The notes: generated by a model from the letters alone, not told the origin. Positions 35,327 through 44,747 are shown, counted from the first letter of the stretch. The stretch: 64,000 nt of DNA from Thermococcus guaymasensis DSM 11113 (GCF_000816105.1 NZ_CP007140.1:1390388-1454387); one strand, 5' to 3'. Numbers and translations are program-made.

Positions 35327-37029
35327 AGATACGGCTCCGTGTAGAGTGGCCTGAGGAACAGCTCAAAGCCCGCAACGGGCATCTCAATTCCCCACTTTTC
35401 TAAGACCGCCGGGTGGATTTCGCCGATGACACCGATGGTTTTGCCGTTCACGATTATCCTTCCGACCCTGCCCGAAATGAAGCTCGGGTGCTCGACTTCT
35501 TCGAGCTCATATTCAAAGCCGAGGTGGCGCATCACGCCCTCAAGTATCTCCTTCGCGTCGGTGAAGGTTACCCTCGGCTGGGCCAGGACGACTGCGAGCT
35601 TGCTCTCGCTGACAGTCTTGGTCTCCCTGCTCTCGTCGATAAGTGTTGCTTTTCCGACCTCAAAGAGCCTCTGTGGGTACTCCTCGTGGGTGTTCTGGCT
35701 CAGGAAGTCGAGCAGACTTGGAAGAATCCAGTTTCTCAGCGCTGACCACTTCGGACTTATCGGGTTCTCTATCTCGACAAGCTCAGCGGGAGGGTTGTTG
35801 AAGTAGTCCCTTCCGTATTCGAGGTTCATCTTTTCGTACTGCGCTTCCCTGTTCGTCAGGTTGAACGTCATGACTTCCTGCAGGCCGAAGCCGACCATGA
35901 GCTCCCTCACAGCGTCCTCAAACTCGATAAATTTGTCTCCCCTGCCCTGGACGGCGAGCTTCGGCTCCTCCGGCTCAATCTCGTTGTAGCCATAAGCTAT
36001 GAGAACGTCCTCCAAAACGTCCCTCGCGTGCATTATGTCGTCGCGGAATGCCGGATAGAGGAGCTTTGCTTTACCGTCCTCAAGGGTTACGTCGTACATC
36101 ATCCTTTCGAGGAGACCCTTGATTTCGCCGTCGCTCAAATTGAGCCCCGAAAGCTTCCTTATGTAGTCCAGCTCGACCTCGAAGGACTTGGGAGTTAAAT
36201 CGGGGGTCACGATTTCGAAGTCGGGATAGACTACTTTAACGCTCTTAATCCTTCCTCCGCGCTCCGCTAAGGCAGTAACAACTACGTTCAAAGCCAGCAT
36301 CACCTTGTTCAAATCCCAGCCCGTGACGTCAACGAAGACGTTCCTCGTTTCGGTCGTTACCCTGCCGGTGAATTCAGAGTTGATTATCGGGGGCATCGAG
36401 AGGACTTTACCTTCGGAATCAACGAGGAGTGGGTAATAAAGCTTGTCCTTAATCAAATGCCCGTACTCCCTACCCTTCTCGTGCTTTTCGAGGATTTCCT
36501 CCAGCGTAAGCTCCTCTTCAAAGCCGAGCGGGACGAACCTCTCGGTCTTCTCGGCGGCGCGGTAGTATATCGGCGGCTTCACCCTGTCGAAGTCGAAGAT
36601 GCCTATCGCTACCTCCCTTCTCCTCCTCCCGAAGGTCAGCGCTACCTTTTCCTGAAGGTTAATCATCTGTTTGAGCGCTTCCTCGTCGAGGCTCAGCCCC
36701 TCAACGATTGCATAGACACCATAGGGACGAATATCTTTCAGCTTCTCATCAACGTAAACTGTAACGTCGCTCCTCTCGACCTCGTATTTCGGCAATCCCC
36801 TCTGGAAGCCGAGCGCCCAGCGTATCTGCCTCGCTATTCCTTCAGCGCTCCAGAGGTCTGGCCTGTTGGTGTCCTTGGAGTCGGCCTTGAAGTAGATTTC
36901 ACCGTTCTCCTCCCAGACGTCGTCCAGCTCGCATTTGGCGTATAGGAAGAGATCCTCCCACTCCTCGACTGTGAACTCCTTGCCGACAAGCCTCTCCAAA
37001 TCCCGCTTTGACACGTCGAACTTTGGCAT
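35323..37029 (-). CDS. pheT: Phenylalanine-tRNA ligase beta subunit
   Basis: A 568-residue archaeal/eukaryotic-type beta subunit. It has the B3/B4 editing region (HGREYGHL-type Lys/Tyr-rich centre), B5 segments, and the catalytic-like core QEVMTFNLTNREAQ and NPISPKWSALRNWILPSLLDFL. With PheS it forms the alpha2-beta2 enzyme. The ATG at 37029 follows GGAGGGTTGAAG. Two small genes separate it from pheS. Confidence 0.94.
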   Translation of the reverse strand: MPKFDVSKRDLERLVGKEFTVEEWEDLFLYAKCELDDVWEENGEIYFKADSKDTNRPDLWSAEGIARQIRWALGFQRGLPKYEVERSDVTVYVDEKLKDIRPYGVYAIVEGLSLDEEALKQMINLQEKVALTFGRRRREVAIGIFDFDRVKPPIYYRAAEKTERFVPLGFEEELTLEEILEKHEKGREYGHLIKDKLYYPLLVDSEGKVLSMPPIINSEFTGRVTTETRNVFVDVTGWDLNKVMLALNVVVTALAERGGRIKSVKVVYPDFEIVTPDLTPKSFEVELDYIRKLSGLNLSDGEIKGLLERMMYDVTLEDGKAKLLYPAFRDDIMHARDVLEDVLIAYGYNEIEPEEPKLAVQGRGDKFIEFEDAVRELMVGFGLQEVMTFNLTNREAQYEKMNLEYGRDYFNNPPAELVEIENPISPKWSALRNWILPSLLDFLSQNTHEEYPQRLFEVGKATLIDESRETKTVSESKLAVVLAQPRVTFTDAKEILEGVMRHLGFEYELEEVEHPSFISGRVGRIIVNGKTIGVIGEIHPAVLEKWGIEMPVAGFELFLRPLYTEPYL

Positions 37030-37031
37030 CT

Positions 37032-37262
37032 TCAACCCTCCATGTGGGCCTTCTCGGCCTTTATCTTCTCAATGAACTTCATGAACTCGGGCAGGATTAG
37101 CTTCCTCGCACGCCAAATCTCGAAGCCAACGACCTCTCCGTTCTCGTCGAGATCTATGACGACGTCCCCCTTCATATCGGCATCAACTGGCTTCTTCTTC
37201 GAAAGCTGGATGTAGAGGATGTCAACGTCAGGGTCGTACCTAACAAGGATTTCCTCGCTCAT
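37032..37262 (-). CDS. DUF2283 family protein, possible antitoxin
   Basis: A 76-residue DUF2283 protein: ILVRYDPDVDILYIQLS, then VVIDLDENGEVVGFEIWRAR. These small beta proteins are often encoded next to DUF4258 proteins, as here, and the pair is thought to form a toxin-antitoxin module. It overlaps the DUF4258 gene by four bases and precedes pheT by two, so it is within the pheS-pheT transcript. Confidence 0.85.
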   Translation of the reverse strand: MSEEILVRYDPDVDILYIQLSKKKPVDADMKGDVVIDLDENGEVVGFEIWRARKLILPEFMKFIEKIKAEKAHMEG

Positions 37263-37531
37263 AACTCAATCCACCTCCCAGATGACAGTTTAGCCCTAAT
37301 GATTTTATCAACCTTGCTTGTGTGGTATGTGGTAACGACGACCTTTTCACCGTGAACCACTTCGTAAACCACGACTAAACCGTGCCCGTTCTTTGTTCCG
37401 ATGGCCACATAGCGATTTGAGCTAAAGTCAAAAAACAAATGGAGGGGATTACGTAGGGTATCTTCCACTTCTTCCCTGGAAATACCGTACTGGCTCATTC
37501 GAATCTCGGCATGCTTAGTGTAGTGAACCAC
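37259..37531 (-). CDS. DUF4258-like protein, possible toxin
   Basis: A 90-residue protein with YTKHAEIRMSQYGISREEVEDTL, then FDFSSNRYVAIGTKNG and VVTTYHTSKVDKIIRAKL. This resembles DUF4258/RelE-like folds (H-A-x-x-R-M start). The GTG at 37531 is chosen because GGTGAG lies four bases before it and six bases separate it from the pheS stop. Probable toxin partner of the DUF2283 protein. Confidence 0.75.
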   Translation of the reverse strand: MVHYTKHAEIRMSQYGISREEVEDTLRNPLHLFFDFSSNRYVAIGTKNGHGLVVVYEVVHGEKVVVTTYHTSKVDKIIRAKLSSGRWIEL

Positions 37532-37536
37532 CGAAC

Positions 37537-39036
37537 TCACCACACTAATTTCGCTTCCCTCAGCCAGCGGAGGTCGTAGCTGAAGAGGTAGCGTATGTCG
37601 TCTATCCCGAGCTTGAACATAGCCAATCTGTCGATTCCGATTCCCCACGCTATGACGGGAGCGTCTATGCCCAGAGCTCTGGTCATCTCCTCGCGGAAGA
37701 TTCCGGCACCGCCGAACTCGACCCAGCCGAGCTCTGGATGGTAGGCGCTCATCTGGACGCTCGGCTCGGTGAACGGGTAGTAGTCGGGCAGAAACTTCAC
37801 CTTCTTCGCTCCAGCGATTTCCACCGCGAAGCGCTTGAGGATTCCGAGGAGGTGCCTGAAGTTGAGGCTCTCATCTACTACGAAGCCGTCAATCTGGTTG
37901 AACTCGATGAGGTGCGTCCTGTCGAGGACGTCTGGCCTGAAAACGCGCTGTATTGTGAAGTATTTTCCAGGAATCTCAACGCCTTTGGCGAGCTGCCTTC
38001 CGCTTAGAGCGGTTGCATGGGCCCTCGGCATGAGGAGCATGGCCCTTTCTGGGCTCCACACGTAGCCCCATCCGCGCGAACCTGCTAAACCGCGCTCGTG
38101 GGCTTCTTTAACGCGCTCAACGAGCTCCTTCTCGGGCAGGAAACCGCTCTTCGGATGCTTGAGCTGGTAGGTGTCGGTCCACTCCCTCGCCGGGTGGTTC
38201 TGGGGCTGGAAGAGTGCGTCGAAGTTCCAGAACTGGGTCTCAATGAGTGAATCAATCGTCATCTCGATGAAGCCCATCTCGATGAGCCTTCTCCTTATCT
38301 TGTCGAGGAACGCCCTGTAAGGTTGCTTCTTGCCCGGGTAAATCCTTCTCACAGGGGCCTTTATATCAAAGCGCCTGAACTCGACCTCGCGCCATTTGCC
38401 CGACTTTATGAGCTCGGGGGTTAAAACTGAAACTTCCCTCTTCAGCTCCACTTTTGGAGCTAACTCCTCGCCCTCAGGGTTGATCTCGACGGTTCTCTCG
38501 GTTATCGTTTCTTCCTCGCCGATTTTCCTCCTCTTGAGCTCCTTGACAGGAACGAGCTTCTCGATTTCCTTAACGGGGACAATCCCCTTCTCGGCGAGGA
38601 GCTTTAGGGCCTCGTCAATGGGCCTCTCCTCCGCGCTGAGCCCCTTCTCGGTGATTTCGAGGATTAACTTACCGTCCTCTTTCCTAACGCTCGCCCAGCC
38701 CTCCTTTCTGAGGAGGCCGACTATCGGTTTAAGCTCGTCGTCGCTGAGAACCTCCCTGAGGTCGTCGAGCGTAACCTTTTCCCTCTCGCGGAGAAGTCTC
38801 AACGCCCTCCACTCGGGGAGGCCGATTTCAGCGTACTTTTTCCCGGTCTCGGTGAGCTTGACAACGCGCTCGCTCCTCTCGTGGAGCTTCGCCAGGCCCT
38901 TCGCCTGCAGGCCGAGGACGGCCCTCATAACCGCTACCTGGTCGAGTCCGGTCTCCTTGACGAGCTCCTCGAATTTCGCTTTTTTCAGTTCGTTGAGCTT
39001 GATGAGGGTGAGCTTCTCCTGATAGCTCAGCTCCAT
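37537..39036 (-). CDS. pheS: Phenylalanine-tRNA ligase alpha subunit
   Basis: A 499-residue alpha subunit. The N-terminal 150 residues hold winged-helix DNA/tRNA-binding domains, as in archaeal and eukaryotic enzymes. Catalytic motifs include [38 protein letters not shown] (motif 2 region) and [14 protein letters not shown] with [18 protein letters not shown] (motif 3). The ATG at 39036 follows GGAGGTGTTGGA. It leads the pheS-DUF4258-DUF2283-pheT unit. Confidence 0.95.
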   Translation of the reverse strand: MELSYQEKLTLIKLNELKKAKFEELVKETGLDQVAVMRAVLGLQAKGLAKLHERSERVVKLTETGKKYAEIGLPEWRALRLLREREKVTLDDLREVLSDDELKPIVGLLRKEGWASVRKEDGKLILEITEKGLSAEERPIDEALKLLAEKGIVPVKEIEKLVPVKELKRRKIGEEETITERTVEINPEGEELAPKVELKREVSVLTPELIKSGKWREVEFRRFDIKAPVRRIYPGKKQPYRAFLDKIRRRLIEMGFIEMTIDSLIETQFWNFDALFQPQNHPAREWTDTYQLKHPKSGFLPEKELVERVKEAHERGLAGSRGWGYVWSPERAMLLMPRAHATALSGRQLAKGVEIPGKYFTIQRVFRPDVLDRTHLIEFNQIDGFVVDESLNFRHLLGILKRFAVEIAGAKKVKFLPDYYPFTEPSVQMSAYHPELGWVEFGGAGIFREEMTRALGIDAPVIAWGIGIDRLAMFKLGIDDIRYLFSYDLRWLREAKLVW

Positions 39037-39146
39037 TCCAACACCTCCGCTTGAAATGCGGAAGGGTTTACTTAAGAATTGCGGTGGAAGAAAAAAGGGA
39101 TAAAACATGTCCCTAAAGATCCAATTCTAATGGGATTCCCGTGCTA

Positions 39147-39821
39147 TCATGACTCAGCCCCTGGGAAAATCCAAATTGGACATTCTCCCTCGCCCATAGT
39201 GGATTTTCGACCGGCCCACGTGCTGGTGCCGTCTGTGTAGAGTACCTTACTCCAGTTCTTCCCAATGAGTTCTGACCTCACAACGGCACTGTTGATGCTC
39301 CCTCCGGGAGAAACCTCGATTATGAGGGTTCTGTTTTCCAGCCTGAGCTCTTCGAAGGAATGTCCCTCTGGAAGTTCGATGATCGCTATTTCGCCTAGGT
39401 TGTATGGACTCGCGAGGTAGTAGACGCTCCTCTCAGGATTGGCGGTCTTGGAGGGTACAGGCGTTGTCAGAACACCCTCGCACGATGGGCGGAAGGTCTT
39501 CCCATCGACGCTGACTTCAAAGAGGTCAGGGCTTAGGTTCTTTGGGATGCATGTGATCGTGAAGTTGGCGCGGTTTATCCTTAAATCGCCGGATCCCCTT
39601 GAGCGGAAGCGCAGTATTATCCTATCCCCTTTAATTTCATAGCCAGTTGCAGTGATCTCTCCAGGATAGTAGACGTCGAGGAAGAGGTGGAGCGTTCCTT
39701 CGGAGCACAACTTGGGTTCCTTCTGGACGTCTGAGACCTCCCTATCGTTCAGGTATATCATGACCGAAATCAAGATCACAACAATAAAAGCTCCTAATAC
39801 GATTTTTTTGCCATCGATCAT
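39147..39821 (-). CDS. Membrane-anchored extracellular protein, unknown function
   Basis: A 224-residue protein with one N-terminal membrane helix (IVLGAFIVVILISVMIYL) and an outside beta-rich domain containing four or five cysteines (positions near 38, 91, 114 and 211) that may form disulfides. No family was recognised. The ATG follows GGGGGTAGCTT. Confidence 0.6.
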   Translation of the reverse strand: MIDGKKIVLGAFIVVILISVMIYLNDREVSDVQKEPKLCSEGTLHLFLDVYYPGEITATGYEIKGDRIILRFRSRGSGDLRINRANFTITCIPKNLSPDLFEVSVDGKTFRPSCEGVLTTPVPSKTANPERSVYYLASPYNLGEIAIIELPEGHSFEELRLENRTLIIEVSPGGSINSAVVRSELIGKNWSKVLYTDGTSTWAGRKSTMGEGECPIWIFPGAES

Positions 39822-39885
39822 AAGCTACCCCCATGTTCCCTGTTCTAATATTCGCGGGCTTACTAGGTATAAAAAAGAAGGGACA

Positions 39886-40938
39886 TCACCCCTTGTGGGG
39901 GAAGAAGACGACCTTACCGGTTTTGCCGGCGCGCATGAGCTCGAAGGCTTCCTCGTACTTGTCGAAGCCCTTGTACTTGTGGGTGATTATCGGGTCGAGG
40001 TTGAGCTTTCCGCTCTGGATGAGGCTTGAGACGGTGTACCAGGTCTCCCAGAGGTGCCTTCCGGTGATGCCGTGGACTTCGAGGGCCTTGAAGATTATCA
40101 GATTGTTGAAGTCGAGCGTGACATCGCGCGGGAACAGGCCGAGGAGGGATACCCTTCCTCCGGGGGTTGTCGCCTTGAGACCCTGCTCAAGGGCTTTAGG
40201 TGCACCGCTGAACTCCAGGAAGACCTCGACACCGGCGCCGTCTGTTATGCTCATGACGACCTCAACGGGATCCTCCTCGAAGGGGTTGAGGACGTAGTCG
40301 GCACCAACTTTCTTGGCGAGCTTCCTCCTGAACTCACTCGGCTCGCTCACGATGACCGGATAGGCTCCGGCGGCCTTGGCCACCGCTATTCCGAGCAGTC
40401 CAAGCGGACCGGCTCCAGTTATGAGTGTGCTCCTTCCCGCTATCGGTCCGGCCAGAACGGTATCAACTGCGTTGCCAAGCGGCTCCTGAAGGGCTGCGTA
40501 CTCGGGCTTCATGTCCTTGGGGTTCTTCCAGGCGTTCTGAGCGGGGACTATTGCGTAGGTCGCGAAGACACCGTCCATGTCAACGCCGAAAATCTTGGTG
40601 TTCTGGCAGACGTGGTAGCGGTTGTGCCTGCAGGCGTAGCACTTCCTGCAGACGATGTGCGTCTCCGCGCTTATGTAGTCGCCCTCCTGAAGGTCTTCAA
40701 CGCCGGGGCCGACTTCAACGACTTCTCCAGCGACCTCGTGGCCCATAATCTGGGGCGGCTTAATCCTGCTCTGCGCCCACTCGTTCCACTCGTAGATGTG
40801 GAGGTCCGTACCGCAGATGCTGGTGGCGAGAACCCTGATGAGGACTTCGCCCGGTCCGGGCTTGGGGACGTCAACTTCAACGAGCTCCGCTCCGTAAGCG
40901 GGTTTAGTCTTCATAATAGCGGGCATTTTTTCGGCCAT
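39886..40938 (-). CDS. tdh: L-threonine 3-dehydrogenase
   Basis: A 350-residue medium-chain zinc dehydrogenase. The catalytic zinc site is [10 protein letters not shown] near residue 42, with GHEVAGEV; the structural zinc site is [15 protein letters not shown]; the NAD site is [18 protein letters not shown]. It oxidises threonine to 2-amino-3-ketobutyrate. The ATG at 40938 follows GGAGATGATAACC. Box A GTTTATATCC lies 38-47 bases upstream, and an inverted repeat lies beyond it. Confidence 0.94.
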   Translation of the reverse strand: MAEKMPAIMKTKPAYGAELVEVDVPKPGPGEVLIRVLATSICGTDLHIYEWNEWAQSRIKPPQIMGHEVAGEVVEVGPGVEDLQEGDYISAETHIVCRKCYACRHNRYHVCQNTKIFGVDMDGVFATYAIVPAQNAWKNPKDMKPEYAALQEPLGNAVDTVLAGPIAGRSTLITGAGPLGLLGIAVAKAAGAYPVIVSEPSEFRRKLAKKVGADYVLNPFEEDPVEVVMSITDGAGVEVFLEFSGAPKALEQGLKATTPGGRVSLLGLFPRDVTLDFNNLIIFKALEVHGITGRHLWETWYTVSSLIQSGKLNLDPIITHKYKGFDKYEEAFELMRAGKTGKVVFFPHKG

Positions 40939-41031
40939 GGTTATCATCTCCTACATTGGTGCATAGCTCTGTCGCGGATATAAACTTTTTTCCCAGGTGA
41001 ACTGGAATGGGCATACACTCAAGTTTTTATC

Positions 41032-41069
41032 GAAATTCAAACTTTTTACTTGAATTAAGTTCGAATTTC
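41032..41069. promoter_or_regulatory. Inverted repeat between tdh and the TRAM gene
   Basis: Two 13-base arms, GAAATTCAAACTT and AAGTTCGAATTTC, differ by one mismatch and are 12 bases apart. The spacer contains a further ACTTGAA. They lie about 50 bases upstream of the tdh box A and about 65 bases before the divergent TRAM gene, a fitting place for an operator. Confidence 0.45.
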
Positions 41070-41133
41070 TTCTAATTTGGCCATCCTCTATTCACTAGTC
41101 TGACATAGCGGTTAAATACCCATCCTTCTTACT

Positions 41134-41376
41134 ATGATGGACATCTCTTGGGTGGTGTCTGAGTTGAAGAGGAGTGGGTTCCAAAGCAGAAAGCCTCCCG
41201 TCAAGAGGGGGGAGCATTACAGGGTTCGTATTGAGTCCCTCGGCAGAGGTGGAGATGGCATTGCCAGAATTAGGGGTTTTGTTATATTCGTCCCCAAGAC
41301 CAACGTCGGGGATGAGGTGGAGATTGAGATAAAGAACGTGAAAGAGCGCTTTGCCTTCGCCGAGGTAGTTGGGTGA
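41134..41376 (+). CDS. TRAM domain protein
   Basis: An 80-residue protein whose last 55 residues are a TRAM domain: GEHYRVRIESLGRGGDGIAR, IRGFVIFVPKTNVGDEV and IKNVKERFAFAEVV. Free-standing TRAM proteins bind RNA and are cold-responsive RNA chaperones in some archaea. Box A GGTTAAATAC lies at 41110-41119, close enough for a leaderless message. Confidence 0.88.
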   Translation: MMDISWVVSELKRSGFQSRKPPVKRGEHYRVRIESLGRGGDGIARIRGFVIFVPKTNVGDEVEIEIKNVKERFAFAEVVG

Positions 41377-41409
41377 ACTCTAGGGTGTTGATCTCTTTTG
41401 TTCCTTCTA

Positions 41410-41437
41410 ATCGTTTCTTTTTCACATCGTTTCTTTT
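41410..41437 (+). terminator. T-rich stretch with tandem ATCGTTTCTTTT after the TRAM gene
   Basis: ATCGTTTCTTTT occurs twice, 16 bases apart (41410-41421 and 41426-41437), inside a pyrimidine-rich region. Runs of T on the coding strand end transcription in Thermococcales, so a terminator is likely. Confidence 0.4.
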
Positions 41438-41562
41438 CATCAGGTATTGGATCATCTGACCTCCTCCCTGCTGTGAACGGCGAGGCTTTCAAAAGAAAAA
41501 TGTAAGGCAGCGAAAAAGTTAATAAAAAGGAATCTCAAAAATTCAGGGATGGAGGGAATAAA

Positions 41563-42306
41563 ATGGCAGTGATCGTAATGACAGGCAGAGGTGGCGCCGG
41601 AAAAACAACGACCACAGCAAACCTGAGCACTTTTCTTGCCAAAAGGGAATACCGGGTCCTTGCAATCGATGGAGACCTGTACCTCCCCAACCTCGGTTTT
41701 CACTTCAGACTGGATAATCCCAAGTACACAGTCCACTCCATTCTCAAAGACCCGAGCCTTGACCCGGAGTGGGCTATATACAAACACAGGGAAACTGGAG
41801 TCTACGTAATGCCGGGGAGCTCGAACCTCCATGATGTGATTGGAATCTCTCCTCAAGGTCTGAGGGATCTCGTGGAGAGAGTCAAATACAAGTTCGGTGT
41901 TGTTTTCGTTGATTCTCCAACGGGAGTGCCGTTTGACACCCTTCCGACTTTTGAGATAGCCGATTATCAGATAATCGTTGTGGAGATAGAGCGCTCTCCT
42001 ATCTACTCCTTCGAGACGATGGTTGAGAACGAGGTCTATAAGCTCAAAGCCCTTGGTGAGGAGTACGGGCTTAAAATCGGCGTTGTCCTGAATAAAGTCC
42101 GTGAGAGTGCCGATGTGGTTGACAAGATAATAGACGTGATAGAGAATGAAATCGGTGTCCCGGTTCTGAGCTGGGTGCCCTTCGATGAGGCCGTCCCCGA
42201 GTCCATAAACGTCGGCATTCCGGTGCTCGCTTACAAACCGAAGAGCGATGCGGCGCTTGCCTTTGCCGAGGCTGGAGAAGTTCTTGAGCAGTGGATATTC
42301 GGCTGA
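41563..42306 (+). CDS. MinD/ParA-like P-loop ATPase
   Basis: A 247-residue SIMIBI-class ATPase. The P-loop is GRGGAGKTTT, with Arg where MinD/ParA proteins carry the signature Lys; AIDGDLYLPNLG is switch I-like and VVFVDSPTGVP switch II. No C-terminal amphipathic helix like that of MinD is obvious. The role could be in positioning or in metal-protein maturation. hmgA starts 17 bases later, so they may share a transcript. Box A AGTTAATAAAAAGG precedes it. Confidence 0.85.
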   Translation: MAVIVMTGRGGAGKTTTTANLSTFLAKREYRVLAIDGDLYLPNLGFHFRLDNPKYTVHSILKDPSLDPEWAIYKHRETGVYVMPGSSNLHDVIGISPQGLRDLVERVKYKFGVVFVDSPTGVPFDTLPTFEIADYQIIVVEIERSPIYSFETMVENEVYKLKALGEEYGLKIGVVLNKVRESADVVDKIIDVIENEIGVPVLSWVPFDEAVPESINVGIPVLAYKPKSDAALAFAEAGEVLEQWIFG

Positions 42307-42322
42307 TTCTGGGGGTGTTGAA

Positions 42323-43543
42323 ATGGAGTTCGAAGAGCTCGTTGAGAAAGTCGTTAAGGGAGAGATAAAACTCCACCAGGTCGAAAAGTACACCGATAAA
42401 AGAACCGCGACAGAGGTCAGGCGAAAGGCCCTTGAGAAGAAGCTCGGCGTCAAGCTCGAGCACATCGGGCACTACAGCATAGACCCCGAGCAGCTCATCG
42501 GTAGGAACATCGAGAACATGATAGGCGTCGTCCAGATACCGATGGGCGTCGCCGGGCCGCTTAAAATAAACGGCGAATATGCGAAGGGCGAGTTCTACAT
42601 ACCGCTTGCGACCACTGAAGGCGCGCTCGTTGCAAGCGTTAACCGCGGCTGTTCTGCCCTGACAGAGGCCGGCGGAGTTAAGACGACTCTCATAGACGAC
42701 AAGATGACGAGGGCACCGCTCCTCAAGTGCCCGGACGCAAGGCGCGCCAGGGAGGTTGCCGAGTGGGTTAAAGCAAACATAGACTACATTCAGGAGAAAG
42801 CCGTCAGCAAGGTCACCAGGCACGGCAAGCTTCGCGGCGTTAAGCCCTTCATCGTGGGCAACAACCTCTACCTCAGGTTTGAGTTCGAGACCGGCGACGC
42901 TATGGGCATGAACATGGTCACAATATCGAGTGAGGAGATAATGAAGGTCATCGAGGAGGAGTTCCCGGACGTCAAGTACCTCGCCCTCTCAGGCAACCTC
43001 TGCGTTGACAAGAAGCCGAACGCGATGAACTTCATCAACGGGCGCGGAAAGACGGTCATTGCTGAGGCTATAATCCCGCGCGAAATCGTTGAGAGGAAGC
43101 TGAAGACCACACCGGAGCTCATAGCCGAGGTGAACTACCGCAAGAACCTCGTCGGCTCCGCACAGGCCGGCTCCTACGGTTTCAACGCTCATTTCGGAAA
43201 CATCGTCGGTGCAATCTTTCTCGCCACCGGACAGGACGAGGCCCAGATTACAGAAGGCTCCCATGGCATAACCCTGGCCGAGGTCACCCCTGAAGGAGAC
43301 CTCTACATCAGCGTAACAATGCCGAGCCTTGAAATCGGAACGGTCGGCGGCGGAACCCGCGTCCCGACCCAGAGAGAGGCTTTAAGCATTATGGGTGTCG
43401 CTGGAGGAGGAGACCCACCAGGAACCAACGCCAAGAAGTTCGCGGAGATTGTTGCCGGTGCAGTCCTTGCCGGCGAGCTCTCGCTCCTCGCGGCGATAGC
43501 GGCTAAACACCTGGCAAAGGCCCACAAGGAGCTGGGGCGCTAA
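42323..43543 (+). CDS. hmgA: HMG-CoA reductase
   Basis: A 406-residue class I reductase producing mevalonate for archaeal isoprenoid lipids. Seen are EGALVASVNRGC (catalytic Glu), GDAMGMNMVT (NADPH-binding DAMGMN), VDKKPNAMNFINGRGK (catalytic Lys), GQDEAQITEGSHG and GGGTRVPTQ; His near the end in AAKHLAKAHKELGR. No membrane part, as usual in archaea. The ATG at 42323 follows GGGGGTGTTGAA. Confidence 0.96.
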   Translation: MEFEELVEKVVKGEIKLHQVEKYTDKRTATEVRRKALEKKLGVKLEHIGHYSIDPEQLIGRNIENMIGVVQIPMGVAGPLKINGEYAKGEFYIPLATTEGALVASVNRGCSALTEAGGVKTTLIDDKMTRAPLLKCPDARRAREVAEWVKANIDYIQEKAVSKVTRHGKLRGVKPFIVGNNLYLRFEFETGDAMGMNMVTISSEEIMKVIEEEFPDVKYLALSGNLCVDKKPNAMNFINGRGKTVIAEAIIPREIVERKLKTTPELIAEVNYRKNLVGSAQAGSYGFNAHFGNIVGAIFLATGQDEAQITEGSHGITLAEVTPEGDLYISVTMPSLEIGTVGGGTRVPTQREALSIMGVAGGGDPPGTNAKKFAEIVAGAVLAGELSLLAAIAAKHLAKAHKELGR

Positions 43544-44130
43544 AGGGACACCTTCACGACTTTTCCCTTCTTTTCCGAGACTTCGTATGCCTTTTTGACA
43601 GTCTTTTCATTAAGCTCCGTTGCCAGAGTTCGAAAGTTTCCCTTTTTAGGGCCAAGGAGATACTCAACGACCCCAAAAACTGCGCCGAGGAGCACGGCGC
43701 CCCAGACTCCCAGCTCGAGGTTGAAGTATTCCCCAATGGAGACCACTGCGAGCGTTGCAATGAAGTCTATGAGGAAGCGCCACTTCTTGCCCTTCTTTCC
43801 CAGCCCCCTATCGAGGATTTCATCGAGGTTGTCCTCCGCAAGTGCCCTGAAGACATCGCCAAGGCCCTTACGCGGCACTACAAAAACCCTCGGAAGACTG
43901 TCATTGATTAGGACCAGCTCCTCTCCAACGGGAAGGACGAATACGTGGCGGTTTTCTCCCTTAAGGTCAATCACGAGAAGCCCGGCATTCTCTTTTGGGG
44001 GCTCGACTATTGAGAAGCTCTCCTCAGTCGGGTTCTTGAACTCAAGCGCTGAGGGAAAGGCCTCCCTGACCCGCTCTGGGGGAACGTTGAGCTCGTAGTA
44101 AAGGATTGGAACGGCGTTGATGAACTTCAT
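43540..44130 (-). CDS. Conserved membrane protein, unknown function
   Basis: A 196-residue protein starting KFINAVPILYYELNVPPERV. The N-terminal two thirds are soluble, and two membrane helices lie near residues 110-150 (IDFIATLAVVSIGEY, WGAVLLGAVFGVVEYLL). The start at 44130 lies about 25-30 bases after a box A ATTTAAAG (near 44153), suggesting a leaderless mRNA. It shares its general plan, a soluble part followed by two helices, with the next minus-strand gene at 44238. Confidence 0.6.
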   Translation of the reverse strand: MKFINAVPILYYELNVPPERVREAFPSALEFKNPTEESFSIVEPPKENAGLLVIDLKGENRHVFVLPVGEELVLINDSLPRVFVVPRKGLGDVFRALAEDNLDEILDRGLGKKGKKWRFLIDFIATLAVVSIGEYFNLELGVWGAVLLGAVFGVVEYLLGPKKGNFRTLATELNEKTVKKAYEVSEKKGKVVKVSL

Positions 44131-44215
44131 CGGAAAGAAAACAACTTCACGCTTTAAATGGTTTTCGCTCCGCGTTGGTAAGGCAGGCTTTAAAAGGACG
44201 GAAGGAAAACGGAAA

Positions 44216-44277
44216 CGGGGATGATGAGCAGTTTCCCTCACTCTGAAGCGTGATGAGGAGCCGATGCTCTGACCCGC
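44216..44277 (+). ncRNA. Box C/D guide sRNA, copy 2
   Basis: C box ATGATGA (44221-44227), 15 bases, D' CTGA (44243-44246), 4 bases, C' TGATGA (44251-44256), 12 bases, D CTGA (44269-44272), with outer CGGG/CCCG pairing. Spacing 15/4/12 is the same as copy 1 (13010-13071) and the RNA at 55542. The D' guide TTTCCCTCAC pairs with GUGAGGGAAA of 23S rRNA; the D guide is GGAGCCGATGCT. The RNA runs antisense across the last codons of the gene at 44238-44747. Confidence 0.85.
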
Positions 44278-44747
44278 TCCCGCTTTTTGTAGCCCCTCCT
44301 GAAGTTTTCTATCACCCACGAAAGCGCGAGGAGGCCTATCATGTAGGATGAGGCCTCCTTAAGAACGTCGTTTCTGTAGCCAAGGTATCCAAGAAGGAGG
44401 ACAAGCGCCCAGAGGACGGCCTGGACGATGTTGACGACGGTGTCGAGCTTGAGCCTCTTCACGCCGAGGATTTCTTCAGCGACCTTTCTAAGGCCCTCTT
44501 CTTTCCCGACGAGGAACTCATAGGCCTTTCCATCAATCTCGTATTCACCTGGAGCGACATAGATTACACTTGGAGTTCTCACAACGGTTATCTTGGGGCT
44601 TAAATACGAGGCCTGCAGAACGGCGTCTGCCAGAGTACCCACATCGGGAGAGAAGAGTGCAATGTAGTTTTTGAGGGCCTTTCTCGGTTCGCCTTCGTCA
44701 TCAACCTCATGGTAGTGAACCACGAACTTCGCATTGAGCGTAGACAT
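44238..44747 (-). CDS. Conserved membrane protein, unknown function
   Basis: A 169-residue protein: a soluble N-terminal part (HYHEVDDEGEPRKALKNYIA) and two membrane helices (about 103-121 and 131-146), then a basic tail. The tail is encoded antisense to the C/D RNA at 44216-44277. A copy of its last 39 codons occurs at 12915-13049. No known function. Confidence 0.65.
   Translation of the reverse strand: MSTLNAKFVVHYHEVDDEGEPRKALKNYIALFSPDVGTLADAVLQASYLSPKITVVRTPSVIYVAPGEYEIDGKAYEFLVGKEEGLRKVAEEILGVKRLKLDTVVNIVQAVLWALVLLLGYLGYRNDVLKEASSYMIGLLALSWVIENFRRGYKKRERVRASAPHHASE

Noticed and set aside
36296-36320. TTCAAATCC stretches that look like tRNA T-arms (in pheT and gatE).
   Set aside because: They lie inside well-supported coding regions and no cloverleaf surrounds them.
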